DNA of 64,000 nt, from the NCBI GenBank assembly GCA_035714115.1, contig DASTMO010000033.1:1-64000 (forward strand), read 5' to 3'. Shown one piece after another: positions 46,372 through 56,846 of this stretch. The DNA comes from CAMAVH01 sp035714115 (GTDB lineage: Bacteria > Pseudomonadota > Alphaproteobacteria > SMXQ01). Every line of letters begins with the position of its first letter. Position 1 is the stretch's first letter. The notes beneath the pieces are model-generated. The model ran no database searches. It was not told the origin of the DNA and saw nothing but the letters and a program-made list of their open reading frames with translations. The position numbers and the translations under genes were made by a program.

Positions 46372-46995
46372 TTAGGCTAGATCGGCGAGATAATCGGCCA
46401 CGGCGGTCGAGGCCTCATCTAGGGCCTCGGCCTCCGTGCGACCCGACGCCTTGGTCGGCTTGAAGGAATGGTCGCCGTCGCCGATCCAGTAAATCTGGAT
46501 CGCGGGTGGCAGCGACACGGCGCGCACCGTCTCTGGCCCGCCGAAGCTGTCGCGCGTGCCTTGCACGATGATCGTCGGCAGACGCATGCGCAAAAGATGC
46601 GAGGTGCGCAGCACGTCTGGCTTGCCGACCGGATGGAAGGGATAGCCGAGACAGACAAGGCCGCGCGCGCCCGCATCCTCGGCGATCAGGCTGGCCATGC
46701 GGCCGCCCATTGACTTGCCGCCGACCACCACTTTGTCCGCACCGCCCAATTGCTCGATCGCTTCGCGATAGCAGGCGATCAGCTTATCGGAGCGGTCGGG
46801 CGGGCGCTTCTTGCCGTCGGCGCGCTTGGCCGCCATGTAGGGAAACTCGAAGCGCGCGACGCGGATGCCGCTCTTCTGGGCGATGGCTTTCGCCATCGTC
46901 TCCATGAAGGGGTGGTCCATGCCGGCGCCCGCGCCATGGGCGAGCGCTAGTGTGAGCGGGGACGATTTCGGGCCGTCGAAGAGAAAATCGATCAT
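46372..46995 (-). CDS. Alpha/beta-hydrolase (TEX30/KANL3-like)
   Basis: The 207-residue product has the early motif LALAHGAGAGMDHPFM and nucleophile S95 in VGGKSMGGRMAS. A late acid/His pair is in YWIGDGDHSFKP. This is the compact alpha/beta-hydrolase group related to TEX30; the substrate is unknown. No signal peptide is present, so it is cytoplasmic. It lies nine bases downstream of a serine hydrolase gene, so the two are probably co-transcribed. Confidence 0.85.
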   Translation of the reverse strand: MIDFLFDGPKSSPLTLALAHGAGAGMDHPFMETMAKAIAQKSGIRVARFEFPYMAAKRADGKKRPPDRSDKLIACYREAIEQLGGADKVVVGGKSMGGRMASLIAEDAGARGLVCLGYPFHPVGKPDVLRTSHLLRMRLPTIIVQGTRDSFGGPETVRAVSLPPAIQIYWIGDGDHSFKPTKASGRTEAEALDEASTAVADYLADLA

Positions 46996-47004
46996 CCGGC
47001 AGTC

Positions 47005-48237
47005 TTAGCGGATTTGATCGAACAAGTCTCCCTCCGGCCAGGCGGAGACGGCTTTCGCCGCTCGCCACATGGCGCGGTCGAGTTCGTCGAAGAACTTTCC
47101 CGCTTCTTTCGGCCGCGTGTTGACGGCGACCGTCCAGCCATACCCTTCAGCGGTGCGTACGGCGAAGGCCATGGCGCCCGATTGGCTGCCGTTGTGCCAC
47201 CAGTTCATGCCACCCTGCACCGGGCGGACGAGGAAGCCGAGGCCGTAGTAGGCGGCTTTGCTTTCCCCGTCGGGACGGGCGAATATTTGTTCGCGTGTCT
47301 TGTCGGGGAGCAAGGCCGCGCCGCGCTGTCCGTCAATCGCCAGCATGAAGCGCAGAAATTCCGTAGGCGAACCGAGCCAGTTGCCGTACCCATCCATTAT
47401 TTCCAATGAGTAGGCGCCATAAGGAGCGGGCACTTTGCCGCTGGCGACGCCCGGCATAGCGTTTAGCAACGGGCCGCCGGGAAAGTCGTAGTAGGTCGCT
47501 TCGTTGTCGGCTTTGGCCAATGTGCGGCCAAGCGTGAAACCGTTCACTTGCGCGGGGGCGAAGATGCGCTCGCGCACGAAAGCTTCGTAAGGCTGCCCGG
47601 CCGCCCGCGCGACTATCAGGCCGAGCATGCAATAGCCGACATTGGAATAGGCGTAGCGTTCACCGGGCGTGAAATCGAGCTGACGCTCCAGTCCGTCGCG
47701 CAGCAGCGTCATGCAGGTGGCAGGCATAGGCGCGCCCTGCCGTTTGGCGGCGGCGGCATTGCCCGGCATGAAGACGGGATCGCCGGAGATGTCGCGGTCG
47801 AGCCCCATGCGATGCTGCAACAGTTGGCGGACGGTGATGGTCTTCACGCGGTCATCGACGATGCGCTCGGCGCGCGGACCATCCTCGCCGAGCAGCGGCA
47901 GCGCCTGCGCATTAAGATCGAGCTTGCCGTCTTGAGCGAGAAGCAAGGCCGCAATGGCTGTGATCGGCTTAGATAGACTGCCCAGACGAAAGACCGTGTG
48001 CGGCGTCACTGGCTCGTTCTTGTCGCGGTCGGCCAAGCCATAGCCGTGCGCCAGCATCAGACGGCCCTTGTAGGACACGGCGAGGCCGCCGCCGGGAATC
48101 TCCCAGCGGGTCATCAATTCCGTCATCTCGCGGTCGAACGGATTGAGTCCGCGCAGCGCGGGACCATTTGGTTCGGCGGCGAATGCGTTGGACCACAGCG
48201 CTATCCAGGCGAACAGGCCGATAACGAAATGCCGCAT
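47005..48237 (-). CDS. Serine hydrolase, beta-lactamase (class C) fold
   Basis: The 410-residue product has a signal peptide to about AFA-AE. Class C motifs are S87-LS-K90, Y197-S-N199 and HNGSQSG in place of the KTG box. The fold is shared by penicillin-binding proteins, esterases and AmpC; without KTG it is more likely an esterase or peptidase than a beta-lactamase. ATG 48237 follows GGGGGAAAGAAG. A terminator (48251-48284) ends the upstream fumarase gene right before it. Confidence 0.87.
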   Translation of the reverse strand: MRHFVIGLFAWIALWSNAFAAEPNGPALRGLNPFDREMTELMTRWEIPGGGLAVSYKGRLMLAHGYGLADRDKNEPVTPHTVFRLGSLSKPITAIAALLLAQDGKLDLNAQALPLLGEDGPRAERIVDDRVKTITVRQLLQHRMGLDRDISGDPVFMPGNAAAAKRQGAPMPATCMTLLRDGLERQLDFTPGERYAYSNVGYCMLGLIVARAAGQPYEAFVRERIFAPAQVNGFTLGRTLAKADNEATYYDFPGGPLLNAMPGVASGKVPAPYGAYSLEIMDGYGNWLGSPTEFLRFMLAIDGQRGAALLPDKTREQIFARPDGESKAAYYGLGFLVRPVQGGMNWWHNGSQSGAMAFAVRTAEGYGWTVAVNTRPKEAGKFFDELDRAMWRAAKAVSAWPEGDLFDQIR

Positions 48238-48250
48238 CTTCTTTCCCCCG

Positions 48251-48284
48251 AAAGAAGAACGGCCACGGTTTGCGCCGCGGCCGT
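48251..48284 (-). terminator. Terminator after class I fumarase
   Basis: ACGGCCGCGG pairs with CCGTGGCCGT (one G-T pair; 48259-48284). On the minus strand a T-rich TTCTTCTTT follows. It lies 6 bases past the fumarase stop and overlaps the leader of the next gene. Confidence 0.7.
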
Positions 48285-48289
48285 CTGGT

Positions 48290-49930
<1,641 letters not shown>

Positions 49931-50012
49931 GGAAGCTCCGAGGGTGGCGGAGATGGAGAAAGGCGGGCGCGCGAAAGGGGCGACGGATAGGCCCGAAGGG
50001 CGCGGTCAGAGA

Positions 50013-50657
50013 CTATTTTTTGCGGAAAGCGTCAAGCGAGACGACCTTCTCGGCGGCCGGCGTATCGGTCGGCGCTTCGCCGGGAGCGGCCTCGTCCTTG
50101 GCGGCCGTTTCCTTGAGGGCCGGCTCGGCCTTGGTGGGGTCGGCCTTCGCCGGTTCGGGCTTGCGCTCGGCAGGCTTCAACTCGACCGGCTTAGCCTCGC
50201 CGGCTTTGGCATCAGCGAGCTTGGGCTTGGGTGCCTTGGTGCTTTCGGCGGCGGCCGCCGCGGCGGTAAAGCCGCCCGACAGGCTGGCCGGCGCTTCCGG
50301 ATCGAGCGGCTGGAATTGCAGGCCGAACTTCACCGACGGATCGACGAAAGACATCATCGCGGCGTAGGGCACCTGCAAGCGCTCGGGCACATTGCTGAAG
50401 CTGAGATTGACGACGAAATGGTCGTCGTTGACCTCCAAGCCCCAATATTGGTGCTGCAGCACCACCGTCATGTCGTTGGGATACTGGATCCGCAACGCGT
50501 CCGACATGTCCACGCCCGGATGGTCGGTGCGGAAGGTCAGATAGAAATGGTGGTTGCCGGGAAGGCCGTTCTTGGCGACGAGGGTGAGGGCTTCGCGCAC
50601 GACGCTGCGCAGGGCGGTCTCGACCATCTTGTCGTACTGCAGGATATCGCGAGCCAT
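50013..50657 (-). CDS. sspB: ClpXP adaptor protein SspB
   Basis: SspB delivers ssrA-tagged proteins to ClpXP. The 214-residue product has the alphaproteobacterial-type substrate domain (about 1-115, including NHHFYLTFRTDHPGVDMS and LQHQYWGLEVNDDHFVVNLS). A long Ala/Lys/Glu/Pro-rich linker leads to a C-terminal ClpX-binding peptide, VVSLDAFRKK. Its partner, the tmRNA gene that makes the tag, lies next to it on the same strand, which supports the assignment. Confidence 0.94.
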   Translation of the reverse strand: MARDILQYDKMVETALRSVVREALTLVAKNGLPGNHHFYLTFRTDHPGVDMSDALRIQYPNDMTVVLQHQYWGLEVNDDHFVVNLSFSNVPERLQVPYAAMMSFVDPSVKFGLQFQPLDPEAPASLSGGFTAAAAAAESTKAPKPKLADAKAGEAKPVELKPAERKPEPAKADPTKAEPALKETAAKDEAAPGEAPTDTPAAEKVVSLDAFRKK

Positions 50658-50779
50658 GTGGGGATGAGATCCGAGGGCTGGGCAAACGAACGCGACGAAG
50701 GGACGCGACGAAAACGAAAGGCACGCAAATCAGGTGGGGGGCTTCTGTTGCCCGGCGCCCCCCGAGCCGCGCTTACCTA

Positions 50780-50812
50780 TTAGGCAGCGAGTGCAACGCG
50801 ATTGTCGTTGGC
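50780..50812 (-). other. tmRNA tag reading frame (ANDNRVALAA)
   Basis: Ten codons starting at the resume codon GCC (50812) and a TAA stop make a proteolysis tag ending in ALAA, the ClpX recognition end, with AND at the SspB-binding side. Confidence 0.93.
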
Positions 50813-50896
50813 ACTTATCAAACGACCCGATAACGGCGGTATCATGCCGGGCGAAAAGTCTACCTTTACCACGCGTGTCGATCCTATTTCGCCCCC

Positions 50897-50930
50897 ATGG
50901 ACCGGCCCTTCTCGGAAGGACCGGTGAAGA
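50897..50930 (-). other. Spacer removed from the tmRNA precursor
   Basis: The 34 bases between CCA and the coding piece form a hairpin (ACCGGTCCTT with AAGGGCCGGT). In two-piece tmRNAs this part is cut out. Confidence 0.8.
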
Positions 50931-51016
50931 TGGTGGAGGCGCCGGGTACCGCCCCCGGGTCCACTACGCTTATTCCATAAACCGTTTATCGCCATAGTCG
51001 GTTGCCCGACCCTTAA

Positions 51017-51045
51017 AATATAAGGTGTTTCGGGGGGATTTGAAA
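51017..51045 (-). promoter_or_regulatory. Predicted ssrA promoter
   Basis: The -10 TATATT (51022-51017) lies 17 bases from TTTCAA (51045-51040). Transcription would begin near 51010, just before the acceptor piece. Confidence 0.5.
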
Positions 51046-51183
51046 GGGCAGGGCCGGAACCGGGTTCCGAAGGTTTTCCACAGGCTTAAGGGCGCGCTGG
51101 CGGTTTTATTCTGCGCGGTAAGCCGGTAAAGTTCCGGCCGCCTACCGGCCGCGCCCCGCGGCCGCTTATCCCGGAGTTGTTGG

Positions 51184-52125
51184 ATGCCCTTGAGTCCCGA
51201 GCAGCAGGCCGAAATCGAATCGGCCCGCGCCCAGTCCGCCGCCACGCGCCGTCCGACCGCTCCCGCCCTCGAGGAGATCCTCTACACCGCCCTGCCGGTG
51301 CTCGATCATGGTTTCGTGCGCGTCGTCGATTACATGGGCGACGATGCCGCCGTCGTGCAGGCCGCGCGCGTTTCCTACGGCAAGGGCACCAAGCGCGTCA
51401 GCGAGGACGCCGGCCTCATCAACTATTTGATGCGCCATCGCCATACGACGCCGTTCGAGATGTGCGAGATCAAGTACCACATCAAGCTGCCGATCTTCGT
51501 CGCGCGCCAGTGGATCCGCCATCGCACCGCCAACGTGAACGAATATTCGGCGCGCTACTCGATCCTCGACAACGAATTCTACATCCCCAAGGCCGAGCAA
51601 CTCGGCGCGCAGTCCAAATCCAACCGCCAGGGCCGCGCCGACGCGCTGACCGGCGCCGACGCCGCGCGCGTGCTGCAGATCCTGCGTGAGGACTCGCAGC
51701 AGACCTACGATCACTACGCCGAGATGCTGAACGAGAACGAGAAGGGCGAGGTGATCGATCCCAACCGCACGGGGCTGGCGCGCGAATTGGCGCGCATGAA
51801 CCTGACGGTCAACTTCTATACCCAATGGTATTGGAAGGTCGATCTGCACAACCTTCTGCATTTCCTCAGCTTGCGCGCCGATCCGCATGCGCAATACGAG
51901 ATTCGTGTTTATGCCGACGCGATGCTGGAAACGGTGAAGCGTTGGGTGCCGCTGGTGTGCGACGCCTTCCTGCAATATCGCATGGGCGGCGTGCATCTGT
52001 CGGAGAAGGCGCTGCAGGCCGTCAAGCGCATGCTGAACGGCGAGAAGGTCGATCAGAAGGACAGCGGCCTGTCGCTTCGCGAATGGCGCGAGACGATGGA
52101 CAAGCTCGGGATCGAGCAGAAGTAG
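51184..52125 (+). CDS. thyX: Flavin-dependent thymidylate synthase ThyX
   Basis: ThyX makes dTMP from dUMP using FAD and methylene-tetrahydrofolate. The 313-residue product carries the diagnostic RHR-x7-S motif, RHRTANVNEYS at 112-122. A roughly 30-residue N-terminal extension precedes the core. ATG 51184 follows GGAGTTG. The gap upstream (51011-51183) contains the back-to-back ssrA promoter and a TTTTCCACA sequence at 51074 that fits a DnaA box. No thyA is in the window. Confidence 0.97.
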   Translation: MPLSPEQQAEIESARAQSAATRRPTAPALEEILYTALPVLDHGFVRVVDYMGDDAAVVQAARVSYGKGTKRVSEDAGLINYLMRHRHTTPFEMCEIKYHIKLPIFVARQWIRHRTANVNEYSARYSILDNEFYIPKAEQLGAQSKSNRQGRADALTGADAARVLQILREDSQQTYDHYAEMLNENEKGEVIDPNRTGLARELARMNLTVNFYTQWYWKVDLHNLLHFLSLRADPHAQYEIRVYADAMLETVKRWVPLVCDAFLQYRMGGVHLSEKALQAVKRMLNGEKVDQKDSGLSLREWRETMDKLGIEQK

Positions 52126-52132
52126 GTCTGTA

Positions 52133-53401
52133 TTAGTGCGGTAAAATAGTAGAAATGTGTGGCATCATTCCCGTCACTTTCAAAAACCAATCAACAAAAT
52201 AGTTGACGGTACCTTCGGCAGCCTTCTTTTGAAGATGATCGAGAAGAGTTTGAAAGAACGTCGGCTTCTCTTTTTTGATGAGGGCGACTGCTTCTTGGAA
52301 TGCGGCGTTGTTATCAATTTTTCCAGCCTCTACAACCTGCTCAATAAGTAGCAAGGCGGAGCGGACTCGCTCATCTGAACTCTCTATAACTTTCAAAATT
52401 AATGCGCGCCATTCTCGGGCGTCGTCACGTTCCTGCTGTACCACTTGGCCCATATATTCGAGGCTTCGCTGATCGTTGGCGCGATAGCGCGTTAACTGCT
52501 CGCGCAAATCGGCATTATCTCGCGCTGATAACATTAGTAAATCGCGTTGATGTCTAACCTCCATCTCCGCGATTTGAAGGACGTGTTTCAATTCCATTAT
52601 ATCAGTTGGGTTAGTCAAAAAATCTTCAGGGCGGCGCCTTCCCGTAATGACTTCATGGTAATCATTAAGTGTCTGTTCAATCACTTCTCGAGCGCCATCT
52701 GGTGTGTCGATAATTAATCGAACGAGCAGGTCTTCCTGCTCAATTCGAACTTTTACATTAATGTCGGGGTACTTCTGCCGAATAACAGTGGCGAAGTGGG
52801 TTAGAATTTCCATGCCGGCTTTATAATAGTCGGGAGGAAATTGAATTGATGTGTAGATGATGTTTTTGAAGTCGTTTGAAACGGAATCCGGCGATGTGTT
52901 GTCGATAATTGCATAGGCTGCCTCCGCAAATGCTTTGAGAAGCATTAGGTGGCAATAGACAGAGATTTTGAGGCCGCGTGATTTACCGCCTGAGAAATCT
53001 AAGAGCTTATAATAATCAAGGTTGATGCGGGTTAGATCTGCCTTTCCAGCATCCTTGTTTCCCTCGGGAGTGCTGGCGGCCTCGAGTGCCGTGCTGACTA
53101 ATTTTTCTAAACTAGCTTTAAACTTATCGTGTGCTGGTAATGCCGCCCCGACCTGGTTGTGGAAGTACTCCCAGTCGATGCAGTTTCTTAGATTGCGCTG
53201 AATAGATAAGACCTCAAACTTAATGCGCTTTTGGTCCAAATCTTCCTTTGCGCGAGTTTGTAAATACTCCAGGCTTTCGCGAGTTTTGAAAATATTATCC
53301 ATGAAATTGACCACCGTTCCTCCATCTCGCACGAGATATGTAATTGAGGTTTCGGCAGGTAGTTTTGATAGCACTAAAAATTTGAAGAAACGGTCAAACA
53401 T
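52133..53401 (-). CDS. AT-rich orphan gene, unknown function
   Basis: The product is 422 residues, and I do not recognise it by name. The composition is clearly lower in GC than all neighbours, with many AT-ended codons, a sign of horizontal transfer. It is mainly helical: an N-terminal domain (about 1-240), a strand-rich module (VKVRIEQEDLLVRLIIDTPD), a coiled coil (about 280-370) and a C-terminal helix NYFVDWFLKVTGM that could touch membrane. ATG 53401 has GGGGGG upstream and beats the ATG at 53419. It converges on thyX with a 7-base gap. Confidence 0.75.
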   Translation of the reverse strand: MFDRFFKFLVLSKLPAETSITYLVRDGGTVVNFMDNIFKTRESLEYLQTRAKEDLDQKRIKFEVLSIQRNLRNCIDWEYFHNQVGAALPAHDKFKASLEKLVSTALEAASTPEGNKDAGKADLTRINLDYYKLLDFSGGKSRGLKISVYCHLMLLKAFAEAAYAIIDNTSPDSVSNDFKNIIYTSIQFPPDYYKAGMEILTHFATVIRQKYPDINVKVRIEQEDLLVRLIIDTPDGAREVIEQTLNDYHEVITGRRRPEDFLTNPTDIMELKHVLQIAEMEVRHQRDLLMLSARDNADLREQLTRYRANDQRSLEYMGQVVQQERDDAREWRALILKVIESSDERVRSALLLIEQVVEAGKIDNNAAFQEAVALIKKEKPTFFQTLLDHLQKKAAEGTVNYFVDWFLKVTGMMPHISTILPH

Positions 53402-53475
53402 AGTGTCCCCCCGGATCATCTACGTATTGAGTTTGTGGTGCTTCTTAAGACTAAACGGGCTGCAATTAAGGGTCA

Positions 53476-54627
53476 TCAGCTAATGACGATGCGCGGGGCT
53501 TTGCGCGCCGCGCCGTCGATCTTCTCCCAGACCTTCTTGGCGATGGCGCGATAGGCCTTGGCTTGCGGGCTGTCGGGCTGCGTCGCCGTGATCGGCGTGC
53601 CGGCGTCCGAGGTCTCGCGAATCGCGATATGGAGCGGCACTTCGCCGAGGCATTCGACGCCGATCTTCTCGGCTTCGGCCTTGGCGCCGCCATGTCCGAA
53701 GATGTGGGTTTCGTGGTTGCAGTTCGGGCAGACGAAGGTGCTCATGTTCTCGACGATGCCGAGCAGCGGCACTTCGACTTTCTTGAACATGTTGATGCCC
53801 TTGCGCGCATCCAAGAGCGCGATGTCCTGCGGCGTCGAGACGATCACCGCGCCGGCCAGTGGCACGCGCTGCGCCATGGTGAGCTGGGCGTCGCCGGTGC
53901 CGGGCGGCATGTCGACGATCAGCACGTCCAACTCGTCCCAGGCGACGTCGCGCAGCAATTGCTCCAACGCGCCGATCACCATCGGGCCGCGCCAGATCAT
54001 TGGCGAATCTTCCGGCACGATGAAGCCCATCGACATGGCCTTGAGGCCATAAGCCTCCATCGGCTTGAGGCGCTTGTCGCCGGTCGGCTCGGGCTTGCCC
54101 TTGATGCCGAGCAGGCGCGGCACCGAGGGGCCGTAGATGTCGGCGTCCAAGAGCCCGACCTTCTTGCCTTCGGCGACGAGGCCCAAGGCCAGGTTCACGG
54201 CGACGGTGGACTTGCCGACGCCGCCCTTGCCCGAGGCCACCGCGACGATGTGCTTCACACCCGGCACGAAGGGCTTGGCGGCGGGGGCTTGTCCGGTGGC
54301 GGCCTGGCGGCGCGCCGTCTGCACATCGGAGCCTGCTGCGGCAGGCGCGGCTTTTTCCGCCGCCCCCGCGCCGGAGGCGCGTTCCGCTGTGAGCACGGCG
54401 CTGACCGAGGTGACGCCGGGAAGGCGCATCACCGCGTCCTCGGCGGCTTTGCGCAGCGGCTCCATATGCGGGCCGCGCTGCGCGTCGACTTCGATCATGA
54501 AGGCGACGTTGCCGCCGCGCAGGGTCACGCCCTTAACCATGTCGAGGCTGACGATGCTGCCGCCGCGCTCATTGTCGATGACGGTGTGAAGCGCCGCGAG
54601 AACGTCGCGGTCGGTAAGGCCGGCCAT
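53476..54627 (-). CDS. apbC: Mrp/ApbC family iron-sulfur carrier ATPase
   Basis: This P-loop ATPase carries or inserts Fe-S clusters. The 383-residue product has an N-terminal DUF59-like domain (about 1-85), an Ala-rich linker, the deviant Walker A GKGGVGKST at 133-141, IVDMPPGTGDAQLT, and the cluster-binding CPNC motif in FVCPNCNHETHIFG. ATG 54627 has a weak ribosome-binding site. It diverges from hflK; many alphaproteobacteria keep this gene beside hflKC and degP. Confidence 0.95.
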   Translation of the reverse strand: MAGLTDRDVLAALHTVIDNERGGSIVSLDMVKGVTLRGGNVAFMIEVDAQRGPHMEPLRKAAEDAVMRLPGVTSVSAVLTAERASGAGAAEKAAPAAAGSDVQTARRQAATGQAPAAKPFVPGVKHIVAVASGKGGVGKSTVAVNLALGLVAEGKKVGLLDADIYGPSVPRLLGIKGKPEPTGDKRLKPMEAYGLKAMSMGFIVPEDSPMIWRGPMVIGALEQLLRDVAWDELDVLIVDMPPGTGDAQLTMAQRVPLAGAVIVSTPQDIALLDARKGINMFKKVEVPLLGIVENMSTFVCPNCNHETHIFGHGGAKAEAEKIGVECLGEVPLHIAIRETSDAGTPITATQPDSPQAKAYRAIAKKVWEKIDGAARKAPRIVIS

Positions 54628-54683
54628 CTTGAAAACCGCTGTAATTACACAATTTATTGACCTGTCGCGGCGTTCGCTTCGCG

Positions 54684-54712
54684 TTGCGCCAGGGGTCAAG
54701 CTGTCATATAAG
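54684..54712 (+). promoter_or_regulatory. Predicted hflKC promoter
   Basis: TTGCGC (54684-54689), a 17-base spacer and TATAAG (54707-54712) make a good sigma-70-type promoter about 70 bases upstream of the hflK start. Confidence 0.55.
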
Positions 54713-54786
54713 GCAGTACCCAATTTGTTGCAAAGACATGGTTTCCGTCCCTCGGGGGTGCGAAGCCCGACACGAAGGAAAAATAC

Positions 54787-55959
54787 ATGCCTTGGTCAAA
54801 TCAGGGGGGCGGTGGCCCGTGGGGTTCGAGCGGCGGCGGAGGCAGCTCCGGCGGCGGCAATGGCGGCGGGGGCGGCAATAGCCCCTGGGGGCGCGGCTCC
54901 GGCGGCAATAACGGCCCGCAGCCGCCCAATATCGAAGACCTGATCCGGCGCAGCCAGGATCGTTTCAAGAAAGCTTTCCCGGGCGGTTCGGGCGGCGGCA
55001 ACAACACCGGCGTGATCGCCGTCGTCGGCTCGCTGGCCGTCGCCATCCTGCTGGTGATGCTCTGCACCTACCGCGTCCAGCCGGACGAGCAGGGCGTCGT
55101 GCTGCGCTTCGGCGAATGGGTGCGCACCGCCACGCCGGGCCTGAACTTCAAGCTGCCCGACCCGATCGAGACGGTGACCAAGCCGAAGGTGACGCGCGTC
55201 AACCGCGTCGACGTCGGTTTCCGCGCCCTTGGCCCGGCCAATGCGCAGACCATGCGTCCGCTGCCCGAAGAGGCGCTGATGCTGACCGGCGACGAGAATA
55301 TCGTCGACATCAACTTCACGGTGTTCTGGGTCATCCGCGACGCCGGCAAGTATCTCTTCAACGTGCGCGATCCCGAGCAAACCGTGAAGGCCGCCGCCGA
55401 AAGCGCCATGCGCGAGATCATCGGCCGCACGCCGATCCAGCCGATCCTCGCCGAAGGACGCCGCAAGGTGGAGCAGGACGCCATCGTGCTCTTGCAGCGC
55501 ATCATGGACGAATACGGCACCGGCATCGAGATCACCCAGATGCAGCTGCAGAAGGTCGATCCGCCGGCCTCCGTCGTCGAATCCTTCCGCGACGTGCAGC
55601 GCGCCCGCGCCGACCTGGAGCGCGCCCGCAACGAAGCCGAAGCCTACCGCAACGACATCATCCCGCGCGCGCGCGGCGAGGCCGAGCGCCTGATCCAGGA
55701 GGCCGAAGCCTACAAGCAGCAGATCGTCGCGCAGGCGGAAGGCGATGCCAACCGCTTCCTCGCGGTCTATCGCCAGTTCGCGCTGGCCAAGGACATCACC
55801 CAGCAGCGCATCTATCTCGAGACCATGGAAGAGATTCTGCGCCGCACCAACAAGGTCGTCATCGACCAGGCGCAGGGCAGCCAGGGCGTCGTGCCTTATC
55901 TGCCGCTGCCGGAATTGCAGAAGCGAACGCCTGACAGCCAGACGGGAGCCGGCCGATGA
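54787..55959 (+). CDS. hflK: FtsH regulator HflK
   Basis: HflK and HflC form a membrane cage around FtsH and moderate its proteolysis. The 390-residue product has a Gly/Asn-rich cytoplasmic head (1-70), one membrane helix (75-94), and an SPFH/band-7 domain starting RVQPDEQGVVLRFGEWV. A coiled coil follows (ARADLERARNEAEAYRND). ATG 54787 follows GAAGGA. The stop overlaps the hflC start (ATGA). Confidence 0.95.
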   Translation: MPWSNQGGGGPWGSSGGGGSSGGGNGGGGGNSPWGRGSGGNNGPQPPNIEDLIRRSQDRFKKAFPGGSGGGNNTGVIAVVGSLAVAILLVMLCTYRVQPDEQGVVLRFGEWVRTATPGLNFKLPDPIETVTKPKVTRVNRVDVGFRALGPANAQTMRPLPEEALMLTGDENIVDINFTVFWVIRDAGKYLFNVRDPEQTVKAAAESAMREIIGRTPIQPILAEGRRKVEQDAIVLLQRIMDEYGTGIEITQMQLQKVDPPASVVESFRDVQRARADLERARNEAEAYRNDIIPRARGEAERLIQEAEAYKQQIVAQAEGDANRFLAVYRQFALAKDITQQRIYLETMEEILRRTNKVVIDQAQGSQGVVPYLPLPELQKRTPDSQTGAGR

Positions 55960-56846
55960 ACCGCAATCTCACCATCGCCGGCGTCGTCGCCGCCGTTCTC
56001 GTCATCATCGGCCTGAGCGCGACCTTCATCGTGCAGCAGACCGAACAGGTCATCGTGCTGCGCTTCGGCAACCCCGTGCGCGTCATCAACGAGCCGGGCC
56101 TGAAGTTCAAGCTGCCGCTCGCTGAAACCATCGTGGTGTTCGACAAGCGCGTGCTCGACAGCGACCCGGAGGCGGAAGAAGTCATCGCCTCCGACCAGAA
56201 GCGCCTGGTGGTCGACGCCTTCGCGCGCTACCGCATCGTCGATCCGCTGCGCTTCTTCCAGACGGTGGGCAACGAGCAGGGCTTGCGCGCCCGCTTGGAG
56301 CGCGTCGTCAACGGCACGCTCCGCAACGTCATCGGCAATGTCACGCTCATCGCCGTGCTCTCGGAAGAGCGCGCCGCGATCATGAGCGAGATCCAGAAGC
56401 AGGTGCAGGAAGAGGCCAAGACCTTCGGCATCGACGTGATCGACGTGCGCATCCGCCGCGCCGATCTGCCGCAGGCCAACAGCGAGGCCATCTTCGCGCG
56501 CATGAAGTCTGAACGCGATCGCGAGGCCAAAGAGTTCCGCGCCCAGGGCGCCGAACTGGCCCAGCGCATCCGCGCCCGCGCCGACCGCGAACGCACGGTG
56601 CTGATCGCCGACGCCCAGAAGCAGGCGCAGATCCTGCGCGGCGACGGCGACGGCCAGCAGGTGGAGATCTGGGCCAAGGCCGCCGGCCAGGATCCGAGCT
56701 TCTTCGCCTTCTACCGCTCCATGGAGGCCTATCGTCAGGCGTTCGGCGCCGACACGACGATGGTACTCTCGCCGGACAGCGACTTCTTCCGCTTCTTCGG
56801 CTCCATGACAGGCCGGCCGCAATCGACGGCGCCGGCGCGGCGATAA
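55956..56846 (+). CDS. hflC: FtsH regulator HflC
   Basis: This is the partner of HflK. The 296-residue product has a membrane helix at about 5-24 and a band-7 domain with FIVQQTEQVIVLRFGNPV. The family stretch VIDVRIRRADLPQANSEAIF and a coiled-coil region rich in Ala, Arg and Glu follow. Translation is coupled to hflK by a four-base overlap. Confidence 0.95.
   Translation: MNRNLTIAGVVAAVLVIIGLSATFIVQQTEQVIVLRFGNPVRVINEPGLKFKLPLAETIVVFDKRVLDSDPEAEEVIASDQKRLVVDAFARYRIVDPLRFFQTVGNEQGLRARLERVVNGTLRNVIGNVTLIAVLSEERAAIMSEIQKQVQEEAKTFGIDVIDVRIRRADLPQANSEAIFARMKSERDREAKEFRAQGAELAQRIRARADRERTVLIADAQKQAQILRGDGDGQQVEIWAKAAGQDPSFFAFYRSMEAYRQAFGADTTMVLSPDSDFFRFFGSMTGRPQSTAPARR

Larger units (their letters stand above)
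50730..51010 (-). ncRNA. ssrA: Two-piece (permuted) transfer-messenger RNA
   Basis: tmRNA rescues stalled ribosomes by adding a degradation tag. On the minus strand the order is acceptor piece, spacer, coding piece, the permuted arrangement of alphaproteobacteria. The acceptor piece ends GGTACCCGGCGCCTCCACCA (CCA at 50931). The coding piece starts GGGGGCGAAATAGGATCGAC at 50896; GGGGGCG pairs with CGCCUCC, including the G3-U alanine identity pair. The tag frame (50812-50780) encodes ANDNRVALAA then TAA. A GC-rich stem (50736-50763) follows. Outer ends are approximate. Confidence 0.95.

Noticed and set aside
50780..50995. 71-codon minus-strand frame ending ANDNRVALAA
   Set aside because: It is not a protein gene; its end is the tmRNA tag and the rest is tmRNA acceptor and spacer sequence.
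52126..53475. Integrated element at ssrA with attachment sites
   Set aside because: The AT-rich gene is not at the ssrA 3' end and no flanking direct repeats or integrase were seen.
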